The position numbers and the translations under genes were made by a program. The notes under the pieces are model-generated. The model had not been told where the DNA came from and searched no databases. It saw nothing but the letters and a program-made list of their open reading frames with translations. Positions 6,894 to 14,624 of a stretch of DNA of 19,632 nt are shown here, piece after piece. Numbering within the stretch: the first letter of the stretch is position 1; the number at the start of each line of letters is the position of its first letter. Source of the DNA: Lachnospiraceae bacterium UBA1201 (lineage in GTDB: Bacteria; Bacillota; Clostridia; Lachnospirales; Lachnospiraceae); the NCBI GenBank assembly GCA_002309675.1, contig DBXX01000002.1, positions 1 to 19,632 on the forward strand, written 5' to 3'.

Positions 6894-8276
6894 ATGGGCA
6901 GATATTTCGGAACCGATGGTTTCCGCGGAGAGGCAAATGTCACACTGAACGTCCAGCATGCATTTAAGGTCGGACGTTTCTTAGGCTGGTATTATCAGCG
7001 CGAGAAAAAAGAAGACGGCGAGCGTGTAAAGATCGTGATCGGTAAGGACACCCGCAGGTCCAGTTATATGTTTGAGTACAGTCTCGCAGCAGGCCTTACG
7101 GCCTCCGGCGCGGATGCGTATCTCCTGCATGTTACGACCACTCCTTCGGTCTCTTACGTAGTAAGGACAGAGGATTTTGATGCGGGCGTGATGATCTCAG
7201 CCAGCCATAATCCGTTCTATGACAACGGCATCAAGCTGATCAACGGACGCGGTGAGAAGATGGAGGAGAGCATACTTTCTCTCATCGAGGATTATATCGA
7301 CGGATGTCTTACCGTGGACGGCGTTTCCTATCCGGAACTGCCGCTCGCGACGAAGGACGGAATCGGATTTACCGAGGACTATGTGGCAGGAAGAAACCGC
7401 TATGTCGGTTACCTGATCTCCCTGGCTACTCGTTCCTTCAAGAACATGCGGGTCGGTCTGGACTGTGCCAATGGTGCATCCTGGACCATCGCAAAAGCCG
7501 TATTTGACGCGCTTGGCGCAAAGACTTACGTGATCAATGCACAGCCAAACGGCTTGAATATCAACGAGAATGCGGGATCGACGCATATCGAAGGATTGCA
7601 GGAGTTAGTCCGGAGGGAAGGCCTCGATGTTGGCTTTGCCTACGACGGCGATGCTGACCGCTGCCTTGCGGTCGACGAAAACGGAAACGTGATCGACGGA
7701 GATCTGATCATGTATATCTGCGGTCGCTACATGAAAGAACGCGGCGAACTGGATAATAACTGTGTCGTTACGACGCTGATGAGCAATATCGGCCTGTATA
7801 AAGCATTCGACGAGGCCGGCATCTGTTATGAGAAGACAGCAGTTGGCGACAAATATGTTTATGAGTCCATGCAAAAGAACGGACACCGCATCGGCGGGGA
7901 ACAGTCCGGACATATTATATTTTCCAAGTATGCGACCACTGGCGACGGCATATTGACCAGTTTGAAACTGATGGAAGTCATGCTGGAGAAGAAGATGCGG
8001 CTGTCGGAACTCGCGAAGCCGGTAACGATCTATCCGCAGTGTCTGAAGAACCTGCGTGTGAGCGATAAAAAAGCGGCACAGGAGGATCCCCGTGTGAAGG
8101 AAGCCGTGAAGTGCGCGGCAGAGTCTCTGGGGGACAATGGACGCGTTCTGGTGCGTGAGTCCGGTACGGAGCCGCTGATCCGTGTTATGGTGGAAGCATC
8201 GACGGATGCGATCTGCACATCCTGTGTAGATGCGATCATCGATGTGATAAAGGCCTGCGGTTACGAGCAGACTTGA
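6894..8276 (+). CDS. glmM: Phosphoglucosamine mutase
   Basis: Converts glucosamine 6-phosphate to glucosamine 1-phosphate on the route to UDP-GlcNAc for peptidoglycan. The product is 460 residues. Four signatures of the alpha-D-phosphohexomutase family are visible: the N-terminal YFGTDGFRG, the phosphoserine loop ISASHNP (S104), the metal loop DGDADR (251-256), and the phosphate-binding RESGTEP (421-427). The sugar-binding loop GGEQSGH points to GlmM rather than phosphomannomutase. The ATG at 6894 gives the canonical GlmM N-terminus; an in-frame TTG at 6849 overlapping the prfB stop would add 15 unconserved residues. The ribosome binding site is weak (GGAAAG, about 14 bases upstream), so translation may depend on coupling with prfB. 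Confidence 0.92.
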   Translation: MGRYFGTDGFRGEANVTLNVQHAFKVGRFLGWYYQREKKEDGERVKIVIGKDTRRSSYMFEYSLAAGLTASGADAYLLHVTTTPSVSYVVRTEDFDAGVMISASHNPFYDNGIKLINGRGEKMEESILSLIEDYIDGCLTVDGVSYPELPLATKDGIGFTEDYVAGRNRYVGYLISLATRSFKNMRVGLDCANGASWTIAKAVFDALGAKTYVINAQPNGLNINENAGSTHIEGLQELVRREGLDVGFAYDGDADRCLAVDENGNVIDGDLIMYICGRYMKERGELDNNCVVTTLMSNIGLYKAFDEAGICYEKTAVGDKYVYESMQKNGHRIGGEQSGHIIFSKYATTGDGILTSLKLMEVMLEKKMRLSELAKPVTIYPQCLKNLRVSDKKAAQEDPRVKEAVKCAAESLGDNGRVLVRESGTEPLIRVMVEASTDAICTSCVDAIIDVIKACGYEQT

Positions 8277-8332
8277 TCGGGCCTGAAGGGTTAGGTGTGA
8301 CATTTTCGCGTCAGCGAAAGAATGGGGTGCTT

Positions 8333-9007
8333 ATGGAAAAGGACAAATTCCTGCAAGAGATCGAGGAACGGATCGAAGCGCTCGACTTTATTAAGCCGGG
8401 CATGTTCCCGAAGATCGATCTTTATATGGATCAGGTCACGACCTTTATGGACAGTCATATGAAGAATTCCAAGCGGAATGAAGATGACAAGATCCTGACG
8501 AAGACCATGATCAACAACTATGCCAAAAATGATCTTTTTCCTTCACCGGAAAAGAAAAAATATACCAACGATCATATGTACATCCTGACGCTGGTATATT
8601 ATCTGAAGAGCCTTCTTTCGATCAGCGATACGCAGACGCTTTTAAAGCCGATGACCGACCGGTATTTCGGCGGCAAATCGAAAGACCTTTCCATGGAGGA
8701 AATCTACAATTCGATCTACCGCATGTGCCGTCAACAGCACAAAAACTCCTCGGAGACCTTTGAGTATGCCTTCGATCTTTCGACCGAAGCGTTTGGCGAT
8801 CTGGAACTTCCGACGGATGAAAAAGACTACCTGCAGGTGCTTTCCTACATCTGCGTGCTCGGCTTTGACGCCTATCTGAAGAAGACCGTTATCGAGATGC
8901 TTTTGGACCGCTTGAAGGTTCAGGAAGAGCTGGAGGAGAAGAAACTTCAGGAAGCGAAGAAAGAAGCGAAGAAATCAAAAGAAAGTGCGAATAAAAACCA
9001 GCAATAA
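8333..9007 (+). CDS. DUF1836 domain protein, probable HTH regulator
   Basis: The product is 224 residues. Residues about 10-180 fit the DUF1836 family of Firmicutes. The segment around TKTMINNYAKNDLFPSPEKKKYT reads like a MerR-type helix-turn-helix, with a helical core and a YFGG segment after it. The last 30 residues are a Lys/Glu-rich tail, probably coiled or disordered. The ATG at 8333 has GGGGTG upstream. A six-bp TTTCGC/GCGAAA hairpin (8304-8319) lies between glmM and this start. It is 56 bp after glmM, likely co-transcribed, and ends at a terminator shared with the convergent mecA-like gene. Function is not established; a DNA-binding role is inferred from the family. Confidence 0.75.
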   Translation: MEKDKFLQEIEERIEALDFIKPGMFPKIDLYMDQVTTFMDSHMKNSKRNEDDKILTKTMINNYAKNDLFPSPEKKKYTNDHMYILTLVYYLKSLLSISDTQTLLKPMTDRYFGGKSKDLSMEEIYNSIYRMCRQQHKNSSETFEYAFDLSTEAFGDLELPTDEKDYLQVLSYICVLGFDAYLKKTVIEMLLDRLKVQEELEEKKLQEAKKEAKKSKESANKNQQ

Positions 9008-9033
9008 AATACCGTCCATATCCTTTGGACATG

Positions 9034-9074
9034 AAAAGGCCGCCCGTGAATGTGCTTCACGGGCGGCTTTCTTT
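9034..9074. terminator. Strong bidirectional terminator
   Basis: A perfect 12-bp GC-rich stem (9039-9050 with 9056-9067) closes a TGTGC loop. It has AAAA before it and TTTCTTT after it, between the convergent DUF1836 gene and mecA-like gene. Confidence 0.92.
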
Positions 9075-9086
9075 ATGGGTCTATGT

Positions 9087-10373
9087 TTAGGCGCCGATCT
9101 CACAGAGGTGGAGGATGGCGTCGTTCGCGATCAGGCACTCAAAATGCTCTTTCGCGTAGGATTCGAATACGAAATTCTCACGGCTCACGATCTTACCGAA
9201 TTCCTGGAAGATGCTGCAGGTGGAGTTTACTGCATGTGCAGTCGCACCGACCGTGTGCATCAGGAGATAGTAAGCGCTCTCGGGCGCCGAGGACTTATAC
9301 AGCGAATTCTTACCGGAATAGGGACCGGCGCAGACTGCTGCACGGCAGGCGTCGTCAAACGAGTTGAAACGGAAGACGAACAACATATCCTGCGTGAGCG
9401 TAGGCTCGGGAGCAGGACCGGGCTTTCCGGTCTTCGTGCGTGTCCCGTGCGAAGCGCGTCCCTGCTTCGTGTCCGCGGGCATCGGTTTTTTGCCTTCTTG
9501 CGCGGTCGCGGGGATCGCGGTATCGCGGGGTTCGGCCTTCTGCATGCCGTCCGCGGCTTCCGCAGTGACCGGATCGGTGATATCCTTACCGGTGCTCAGA
9601 TCGACTGCCTTCGCTCCGGACAGGTTGCGAAGCTTCGAGATCAGGTTTTTAAACGGGGTGAAGAATTCACTTCCCGAAGATCCCTTCACCAGGTAGTTCA
9701 TGAAGTGGTCGAAGGACTGGGATGCGTCCGCATCCTTCGTGATATCAGCGCCGTCCACGAAGATCGAGAAGGAGGCAGTCGCCTCACCGTTCTCTTTTAA
9801 CTGGCGCATGAATTCCTCGATCTGTGCATGGTTGGGATCGGGTTCACCCTCGTTTTGCGGCTTCATATAATCGAATTCGATGACGTGTGCGGAGATGTCG
9901 TCCGTTTTATCTTCTAGGGCATCCTCGTCGGAGTCGTCTTCGTTTTTGAAGACTTCGTTCAGGCCGGCGATGCCGTCATCATCCGAAAGCGATCCAAACG
10001 GAACTTCGCTGTCGGAGTCATTCGGTGAGTAGAAAGCCTCCTCGTCGTCTTCATCATAGTAATTCTTATAAGCCTGTTCCTGGATGAACGGGGAAAAGGT
10101 CGCATAGCGGGGATCGGTCTCCTCGAATTCATCGGAAAATGTATAGATCAGCTCCACACCGCCGTCCGCTTTCGGGATGATCTCAGTGCGCATGCCTTCG
10201 TCGGCCGGCTCGAACTCCAGCTCGACCCGTGCGCGGAACAGGATCTCACGCAAAAAAGAGGCAGTTGTAGCATTGCCGTACCGCAGATCCTCGAGCCGGA
10301 CGCCGAGTGTCTGAAGTTCTTTTTTTGAGATGCTTACGGAAAAGCCGTTATCGTTTTCTTTAATAAACTTCAT
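9087..10373 (-). CDS. mecA: MecA-family ClpC adaptor with a long acidic linker
   Basis: MecA recruits substrates to the ClpCP protease and controls ClpC assembly. Residues 1-82 match the MecA N-terminal substrate domain (MKFIKENDNGFSV, LEDLRYG, IPKADGGVELIYTF). Residues about 328-428 match the C-terminal ClpC-binding domain (FRFNSFDDACRAA, SLYKSSAPESAYYLLM, ending in an acidic helix). The 245 residues between are unusual. About 107-160 are extremely rich in Asp/Glu, and about 262-325 are Ala/Pro/Lys/Gly-rich and look disordered. A short ordered-looking stretch at 198-255 (FSIFVDG to SKLRNLSG) lies between them. Known MecA proteins are about 220 residues. Spacing before the ATG is odd: the only strong ribosome site, AAAGGAGG, is about 41 nt upstream. 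The family call is confident; substrates are unknown. Confidence 0.82.
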   Translation of the reverse strand: MKFIKENDNGFSVSISKKELQTLGVRLEDLRYGNATTASFLREILFRARVELEFEPADEGMRTEIIPKADGGVELIYTFSDEFEETDPRYATFSPFIQEQAYKNYYDEDDEEAFYSPNDSDSEVPFGSLSDDDGIAGLNEVFKNEDDSDEDALEDKTDDISAHVIEFDYMKPQNEGEPDPNHAQIEEFMRQLKENGEATASFSIFVDGADITKDADASQSFDHFMNYLVKGSSGSEFFTPFKNLISKLRNLSGAKAVDLSTGKDITDPVTAEAADGMQKAEPRDTAIPATAQEGKKPMPADTKQGRASHGTRTKTGKPGPAPEPTLTQDMLFVFRFNSFDDACRAAVCAGPYSGKNSLYKSSAPESAYYLLMHTVGATAHAVNSTCSIFQEFGKIVSRENFVFESYAKEHFECLIANDAILHLCEIGA

Positions 10374-10470
10374 AGTCCCATAGTCCGCGTCGCCCGAAAC
10401 GGTCGACGTCGGCAGCCTCCTTTCGCGAATGATGGAAAACCGGCAGGGCCGCGTCTTCCTTGTTTTGTCT

Positions 10471-10499
10471 ATTATAGTGGATGGGAGCCAAAAAGTAAA
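10471..10499 (-). promoter_or_regulatory. Promoter of the mecA-like gene
   Basis: Minus strand: -35 TTTACT (10494-10499), a 17-bp spacer, and -10 TATAAT (10471-10476). It lies about 98 bp upstream of the start codon. Confidence 0.6.
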
Positions 10500-10569
10500 G
10501 GGTAAAATCTTACGATTTTCTTATACTGTCAGCCGCTCATTTTCCGTGGACAATGCGTGGCCGGAAGTA

Positions 10570-10588
10570 CATAAATTGTGTATTTATG
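10570..10588. promoter_or_regulatory. Operator-like palindrome between mecA-like and kinase genes
   Basis: CATAAAT (10570-10576) and ATTTATG (10582-10588) form a perfect 7-bp inverted repeat around TGTGT. A second, wider inverted repeat AATATTC/GAATATT lies at 10595-10601 and 10619-10625, next to the kinase -35. The rest of the 325-bp gap (10374-10698) holds the two divergent promoters and ribosome binding sites, nothing else recognised. Confidence 0.3.
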
Positions 10589-10627
10589 AGAAACAATATT
10601 CAAAGTTGGAAACATTTAGAATATTCC

Positions 10628-10656
10628 TTGACCTGAAAATCTTTGTGTGATATGGT
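10628..10656 (+). promoter_or_regulatory. Promoter of the kinase gene
   Basis: -35 TTGACC (10628-10633), a 17-bp spacer, and -10 TATGGT (10651-10656), 43 bp before the start codon. Confidence 0.5.
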
Positions 10657-10698
10657 TTATTCAACCCGAATTCCAGCAGAAGGAAGGAGTGATAGAAT

Positions 10699-12051
10699 TT
10701 GTATTTGCCGGTAGAGGAAAGCGACTTTTTCAGCGCGTATGAGCCATTACGCAGGATGAGTCACGGAGGACGAAACGGCGTGCTTTTGGCGCGGAGAAAA
10801 ACAGACCGGGTGCTATGCGCGGTTAAACTGTTTGCCGAAGAGGATCGGACGGCGGCCTTACATGAGGCGCATATACTGAACGGTCTGTACCATCCCGGCA
10901 TCCCTGTATTTTACGGCCTGTCGCCGATCCGCAGGCGCGGCCCGTACGGGCCCGGATATGGGCTGGTCATGTCGTTTATCCCGGGTGTCCCGCTTTCATC
11001 GGCAGTCGGAGACGGCATCTCACCGGAGACGGCGGTTTCCTACGCCATGCAACTTTGCGAGGTGCTTGCCTACCTGCATGGTCTGCCTGAACCGGTCCTG
11101 CACCTGGATCTGCAGCCGCAGAATATTCTCGTCAACGAGTATGGTCGGCTGTTTCTCGTGGATTTCGGCAGTTCCCACCCGCTCTCCGCGACGGCTGGGG
11201 CTACGGAGCGCTTCGGAACACCGGATTTCGCTGCTCCGGAGATCTATCGTCCCGGTAGACTGGATGCAGGCGCCGACCTTTACTCGGTCGGAATGTTGCT
11301 GTATTACATGCTGACGGGAGCGACGGCGGACATGAGCTCGCCGATCACGCTCGGGACATGCTTTGAGGGGATCTGCCGCAGGGTTTGTGACCGCGAGGCT
11401 GGCGAGATGCTGGCGGAGATCATTTGCCGCCTGTTATATCCGACGCCGCTTTTGCGCTGCTTTGATGCGAAGACACTGAACCGTCGGTTGGACCGGGTCC
11501 TGAGCCGGATCCAGGGAGATGGGTTAAAGCATCCCCGGTTTGAAACGGTGACGCGGGATCCGCGAACCTTGAACGTCGGTATCTGCGGCGTGAGTGCGGG
11601 GATCGGAGTGACCCATGTGGCATTGACCTTAAATGAAGCATTCCGGCGGAAAACGAATGACGGGCGCATCGCAGGAAACAGGGGCGAATGTAACCTGCAT
11701 GTGACGGATTACGGCGTAGCTTCGCCGGACGGGGTACGCAGGATGTGCGGGCAGACAGACTGCCAGATCTTGTTGGCCGGGATGCAGACGTGGCAGAGGA
11801 GCGCCTATCGCGCGGCCGCCTCGATGCTTCCGGACAGCGCTATTTTCCTGTTTAATTTCGGTGACGGGAAGATGTTTCGCGGATTTGTTTCCAATCTGGC
11901 GGAAGCGGAGGTGAAACGGAGCCTGCGGGTGCCGTATATCTCGGATCCGTATTATGCTTCGAGTGATGTGGAGACCTTTGCTTCGGATGTGTATTCGATG
12001 GTTTTGCGTTCGCAGATGCATTTGGAGAATGAAGGGAGACTGTATCGGTAG
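10699..12051 (+). CDS. Atypical Ser/Thr protein kinase with a C-terminal degenerate P-loop (ParA/MinD-like) domain
   Basis: The product is 450 residues with a TTG start, supported by AAGGAGTGAT five bases upstream. Residues about 12-275 form a Hanks-type kinase: a glycine loop region near SHGGRNG, VAIK-type lysine K43 (AVKLF), catalytic loop HLDLQPQN (135-142), DFG (155-157) and APE (179-181). The catalytic Asp, the Asn and the DFG Asp are kept. The HRD Arg is Leu and the usual Lys two residues after the Asp is Gln, so it is an atypical but possibly active kinase. About 291-440 begin with LNVGICGVSAGIGVTH, which resembles the P-loop of ParA/MinD proteins but has Val where the Lys should be. 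No PASTA repeats or membrane segment are seen, so it is not a PrkC-type receptor. Codon use includes more CGG/GGG than in secA. Function is unknown. Confidence 0.8.
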   Translation: MYLPVEESDFFSAYEPLRRMSHGGRNGVLLARRKTDRVLCAVKLFAEEDRTAALHEAHILNGLYHPGIPVFYGLSPIRRRGPYGPGYGLVMSFIPGVPLSSAVGDGISPETAVSYAMQLCEVLAYLHGLPEPVLHLDLQPQNILVNEYGRLFLVDFGSSHPLSATAGATERFGTPDFAAPEIYRPGRLDAGADLYSVGMLLYYMLTGATADMSSPITLGTCFEGICRRVCDREAGEMLAEIICRLLYPTPLLRCFDAKTLNRRLDRVLSRIQGDGLKHPRFETVTRDPRTLNVGICGVSAGIGVTHVALTLNEAFRRKTNDGRIAGNRGECNLHVTDYGVASPDGVRRMCGQTDCQILLAGMQTWQRSAYRAAASMLPDSAIFLFNFGDGKMFRGFVSNLAEAEVKRSLRVPYISDPYYASSDVETFASDVYSMVLRSQMHLENEGRLYR

Positions 12052-12269
12052 GATTCGGCGCAGGCTTAAGGAATGTCTGACGGGGGAAGTCGTGCTGCCG
12101 AAGCGTGGTCTTGCGGGCTGGCGGATGAATAATATATCACGTTCATGCATCAGTACCGTCCGTCCAGCCGCAAAGACACGGAAGGGAGATTATGGAAAAG
12201 GAGAATAAGGAAGGGAGCTCAGAAAAGGAAGGATCGATGTGCAAAATACTTACCAGGGGAGAAAAAAGT

Positions 12270-12491
12270 ATGGCTTATCGAGAGATATTGACCGAGTTAA
12301 AGGAGTTACAGGCGAGGGGGATCGTCCTGGAGCTGAACGGGAGAACCTCTTATCCGGAGGCGATCGCGAGGGCGCATTGCGTATGTGAGTCGAAGGGGAC
12401 ATACGGTATCATGCGCGACTATATCATGAGTGAACAAAACGGAACACTGAAGGAGGTTCATTTTGACTATGTGAAGAACCCGAAGTGGTAG
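12270..12491 (+). CDS. Small protein of unknown function
   Basis: A 73-residue protein beginning MAYREILTELKELQ from the ATG at 12270, with AGGGGA eight bases upstream. In-frame ATGs at 12192 and 12237 also have purine-rich ribosome-site-like sequence, and would add 26 or 11 residues. Those added residues are low-complexity Lys/Glu/Gly-rich, so I prefer the shorter form. It has a charged N-terminal helix, then a mixed region with a single HCVC pair and a C-terminal YVKNPKW. There is no signal peptide or membrane segment. The 218-bp stretch before it (12052-12269) has repeated GGAAGG-type motifs but no convincing promoter, so it may be co-transcribed with the kinase. I do not recognise the family. 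Confidence 0.6.
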   Translation: MAYREILTELKELQARGIVLELNGRTSYPEAIARAHCVCESKGTYGIMRDYIMSEQNGTLKEVHFDYVKNPKW

Positions 12492-12581
12492 GATTATGGG
12501 AAGGGTAGGGCGATCGTGCCGAGCAAATACATACCACATCCGATCGGTCTATAAGTGGAGGGATATCCTGCGGGAATAGCA

Positions 12582-12610
12582 TTTACATTTCGTCTTGGTT
12601 TCGTTATAAT
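12582..12610 (+). promoter_or_regulatory. Promoter of the GH18 gene
   Basis: -35 TTTACA (12582-12587), a 17-bp spacer, and a perfect -10 TATAAT (12605-12610). A second TATAAT occurs at 12621-12626 without a clear -35. The start codon at 12650 follows GGAGGTGG. Confidence 0.7.
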
Positions 12611-12649
12611 GATAATAGAGTATAATCATCACTATTCGGAGGTGGAAGG

Positions 12650-14572
12650 ATGCCCATGCAGACGGATCCGCAAAACCGCGACGAAATCGATCAATCAAAA
12701 CAGACAGAAGAGCCCTCCGGAATCGACACCGAGTCGGTCGTTTCGGAGGCTGAAAGCGATATAGAGCGGGAACAAATGAGTAGTTCGACCATTCCGCCGC
12801 AGACGACGGTCCCTAAAAAGGTGATCATCATTGCGGCGGTCGTCGGCGTGCTTTTGATCGGCGCGCTCCTGTTCCTGGTAGCCGAAATGTTCGGACCGAG
12901 TAAGAAGCGTATCGAGCCGGAAGACTATTTCAAAACGGCGAAGGGGATCCCTGTGATCCTGAATACGACATTGGCCGAACAGCGCGGCTATCGCACCGAG
13001 AAGAGCATCTACATCCCGATTAATATGTTGGCGGATGTGGACTCGCATTACTATCATGACACTTCGCTGCAGGAAGTTCTCTACGCGACTCCGACGCAGA
13101 TTCTGTCGAAGCCCATCGTGGAAGCGAAGAAGTCGGGAGAGGGCAGGCTGACGGCGCAGGAAGCGGGCGATGCCAGCTTTTTATCCGTGGACGGCGCGGT
13201 ATACGCCGACATCGAGATCGTGCGCGAGTGGTCGCCGGTGGAGATCGACCTCCTTTCGGACCCGGAGCGGCTTTGGATCCGCACCGACACGAAGGCGAAT
13301 TATAAGAAAACGACTGTGAAGAAGAACTCGGCCCTGCGGGACGATGCAAATAATAAAGGTTCGATCCTGGAGGATCTGACCGTCGGCGAGACCGTTTATG
13401 TACTCGGCGAGCAGGGTGGATTTACCGAGATATTTACTGAAAAAGGTTATACCGGATTTGTGAAGAAGAATGCACTGGACACAGCAGGTGAAGCGGTGGC
13501 GCTTACCGGAAAGAAAGCGCCGGCCTATAACGGGCACGGGATCGGTGAACCGGTCTGCATGATCTGGCACCAGATTTTCGAAGGCAGTGCAAAGACACAG
13601 ACGGAGCGTTTTGAAAAAGCGATCGAGAAGACCCCCGGGGTCAATGTAGTATCCCCGACCTGGTTTTCATTGGCCGCGGAAAACGGAGCGATCACGAGTT
13701 TCGGAGACCCGTCCTACGTCGAGGCGGCGCACGAACGCGGAATCAAAGTTTGGGGCCTGGTTGATAATTTCAACAAGCAGGTCGATAATCTGAAAGTGCT
13801 TTCCGACCACAATGCGCGTGCGACCCTGATCGCATCGCTGATGGCAGAGGCGAAGCGGACCGGCCTGGACGGCATCAATGTCGATTTTGAGTCCAACAGC
13901 ACGGGCCTCGGCGGCCTCAGTAAGGCCTGCGGCATCCACTTCATCCAGTTCCTTCGCGAGCTGTCCATCGAGTGTGATAAGGCGGGGCTTACGCTTTCCG
14001 TTGACAACTATGTCCCCATGTCCTACAACGAGTTTTACCATCGCGACCGCCAGGCAGAGTGCGTCGATTACCTGATCATCATGGGCTATGATGAGCATTA
14101 CGGCGGCAGTGATCCCGGCTCGACAGCCTCCATTTCCTTCGTGACGAACGGCATTCTGAATACGCTGAAGGAGGTCCCGGCATCGAAGGTCATCAATGCT
14201 GTGCCGTTCTACACGCGTCTATGGAAGATGACGCCGAAGGATCAGGCTTCTTCGAGTGCGAAGATCATCGAGGATTATTCGCTGGGAATCGGACCTTATG
14301 CTCTGAGCAGTTCCGCTCTCGGCGCGGAAGCCGTGAATAGCATTTTGGTGGAGAATAACCTGACACCGAAATGGCTGGAAGGCGAGAAGCAGAATTACGT
14401 GGAATACTCCAGCGAAGGCTGCTATTACAAATTATGGATCGAAGATGCGAAGTCCATGGAACCTCGTATTTCGATCATGAAGAGCCAGCAGTTGGCGGGC
14501 ATCGCCTGCTGGAAACTGGGCTTGGAAAGCGCATCCCTCTGGAACGTGATCTACGAAGCCTACGGCCGCTAA
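12650..14572 (+). CDS. Membrane-anchored SH3-GH18 glycoside hydrolase
   Basis: The product is 640 residues. There is an acidic, polar cytoplasmic tail (1-55), then PKK and one membrane helix (about 58-80, from VIIIAAVV). The rest is predicted extracellular: about 93-200 an unassigned region, about 221-280 an SH3-like domain (KKNSALRDDANNKGSI, GYTGFVKKNAL), and about 300-640 a GH18 barrel. The GH18 active-site strand reads DGINVDFE (407-414) with the proton donor E414. The DxN in place of DxD is common in spore-type GH18 enzymes such as YaaH/SleL. These enzymes act on N-acetylglucosaminidic bonds of cell wall or cortex; chitin is an alternative substrate. GGAGG seven bases before the ATG supports the start. 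The HD-GYP gene follows 52 bp later with no terminator between. Confidence 0.87.
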   Translation: MPMQTDPQNRDEIDQSKQTEEPSGIDTESVVSEAESDIEREQMSSSTIPPQTTVPKKVIIIAAVVGVLLIGALLFLVAEMFGPSKKRIEPEDYFKTAKGIPVILNTTLAEQRGYRTEKSIYIPINMLADVDSHYYHDTSLQEVLYATPTQILSKPIVEAKKSGEGRLTAQEAGDASFLSVDGAVYADIEIVREWSPVEIDLLSDPERLWIRTDTKANYKKTTVKKNSALRDDANNKGSILEDLTVGETVYVLGEQGGFTEIFTEKGYTGFVKKNALDTAGEAVALTGKKAPAYNGHGIGEPVCMIWHQIFEGSAKTQTERFEKAIEKTPGVNVVSPTWFSLAAENGAITSFGDPSYVEAAHERGIKVWGLVDNFNKQVDNLKVLSDHNARATLIASLMAEAKRTGLDGINVDFESNSTGLGGLSKACGIHFIQFLRELSIECDKAGLTLSVDNYVPMSYNEFYHRDRQAECVDYLIIMGYDEHYGGSDPGSTASISFVTNGILNTLKEVPASKVINAVPFYTRLWKMTPKDQASSSAKIIEDYSLGIGPYALSSSALGAEAVNSILVENNLTPKWLEGEKQNYVEYSSEGCYYKLWIEDAKSMEPRISIMKSQQLAGIACWKLGLESASLWNVIYEAYGR

Positions 14573-14624
14573 ACGATAGAGATTAACCTGGTCCCCCTTG
14601 CCTTAGTGCAAAAGGTTTACGTTT

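Noticed and set aside
8985..9800. Open frame on the plus strand through the terminator and antisense to mecA
   Set aside because: It would read through a strong terminator, and its composition mirrors the MecA linker; the minus strand encodes recognisable domains.
12029..12208. 60-codon frame overlapping the end of the kinase gene
   Set aside because: Arg/Lys-rich with no proper ribosome spacing and no recognisable pattern; more likely chance.
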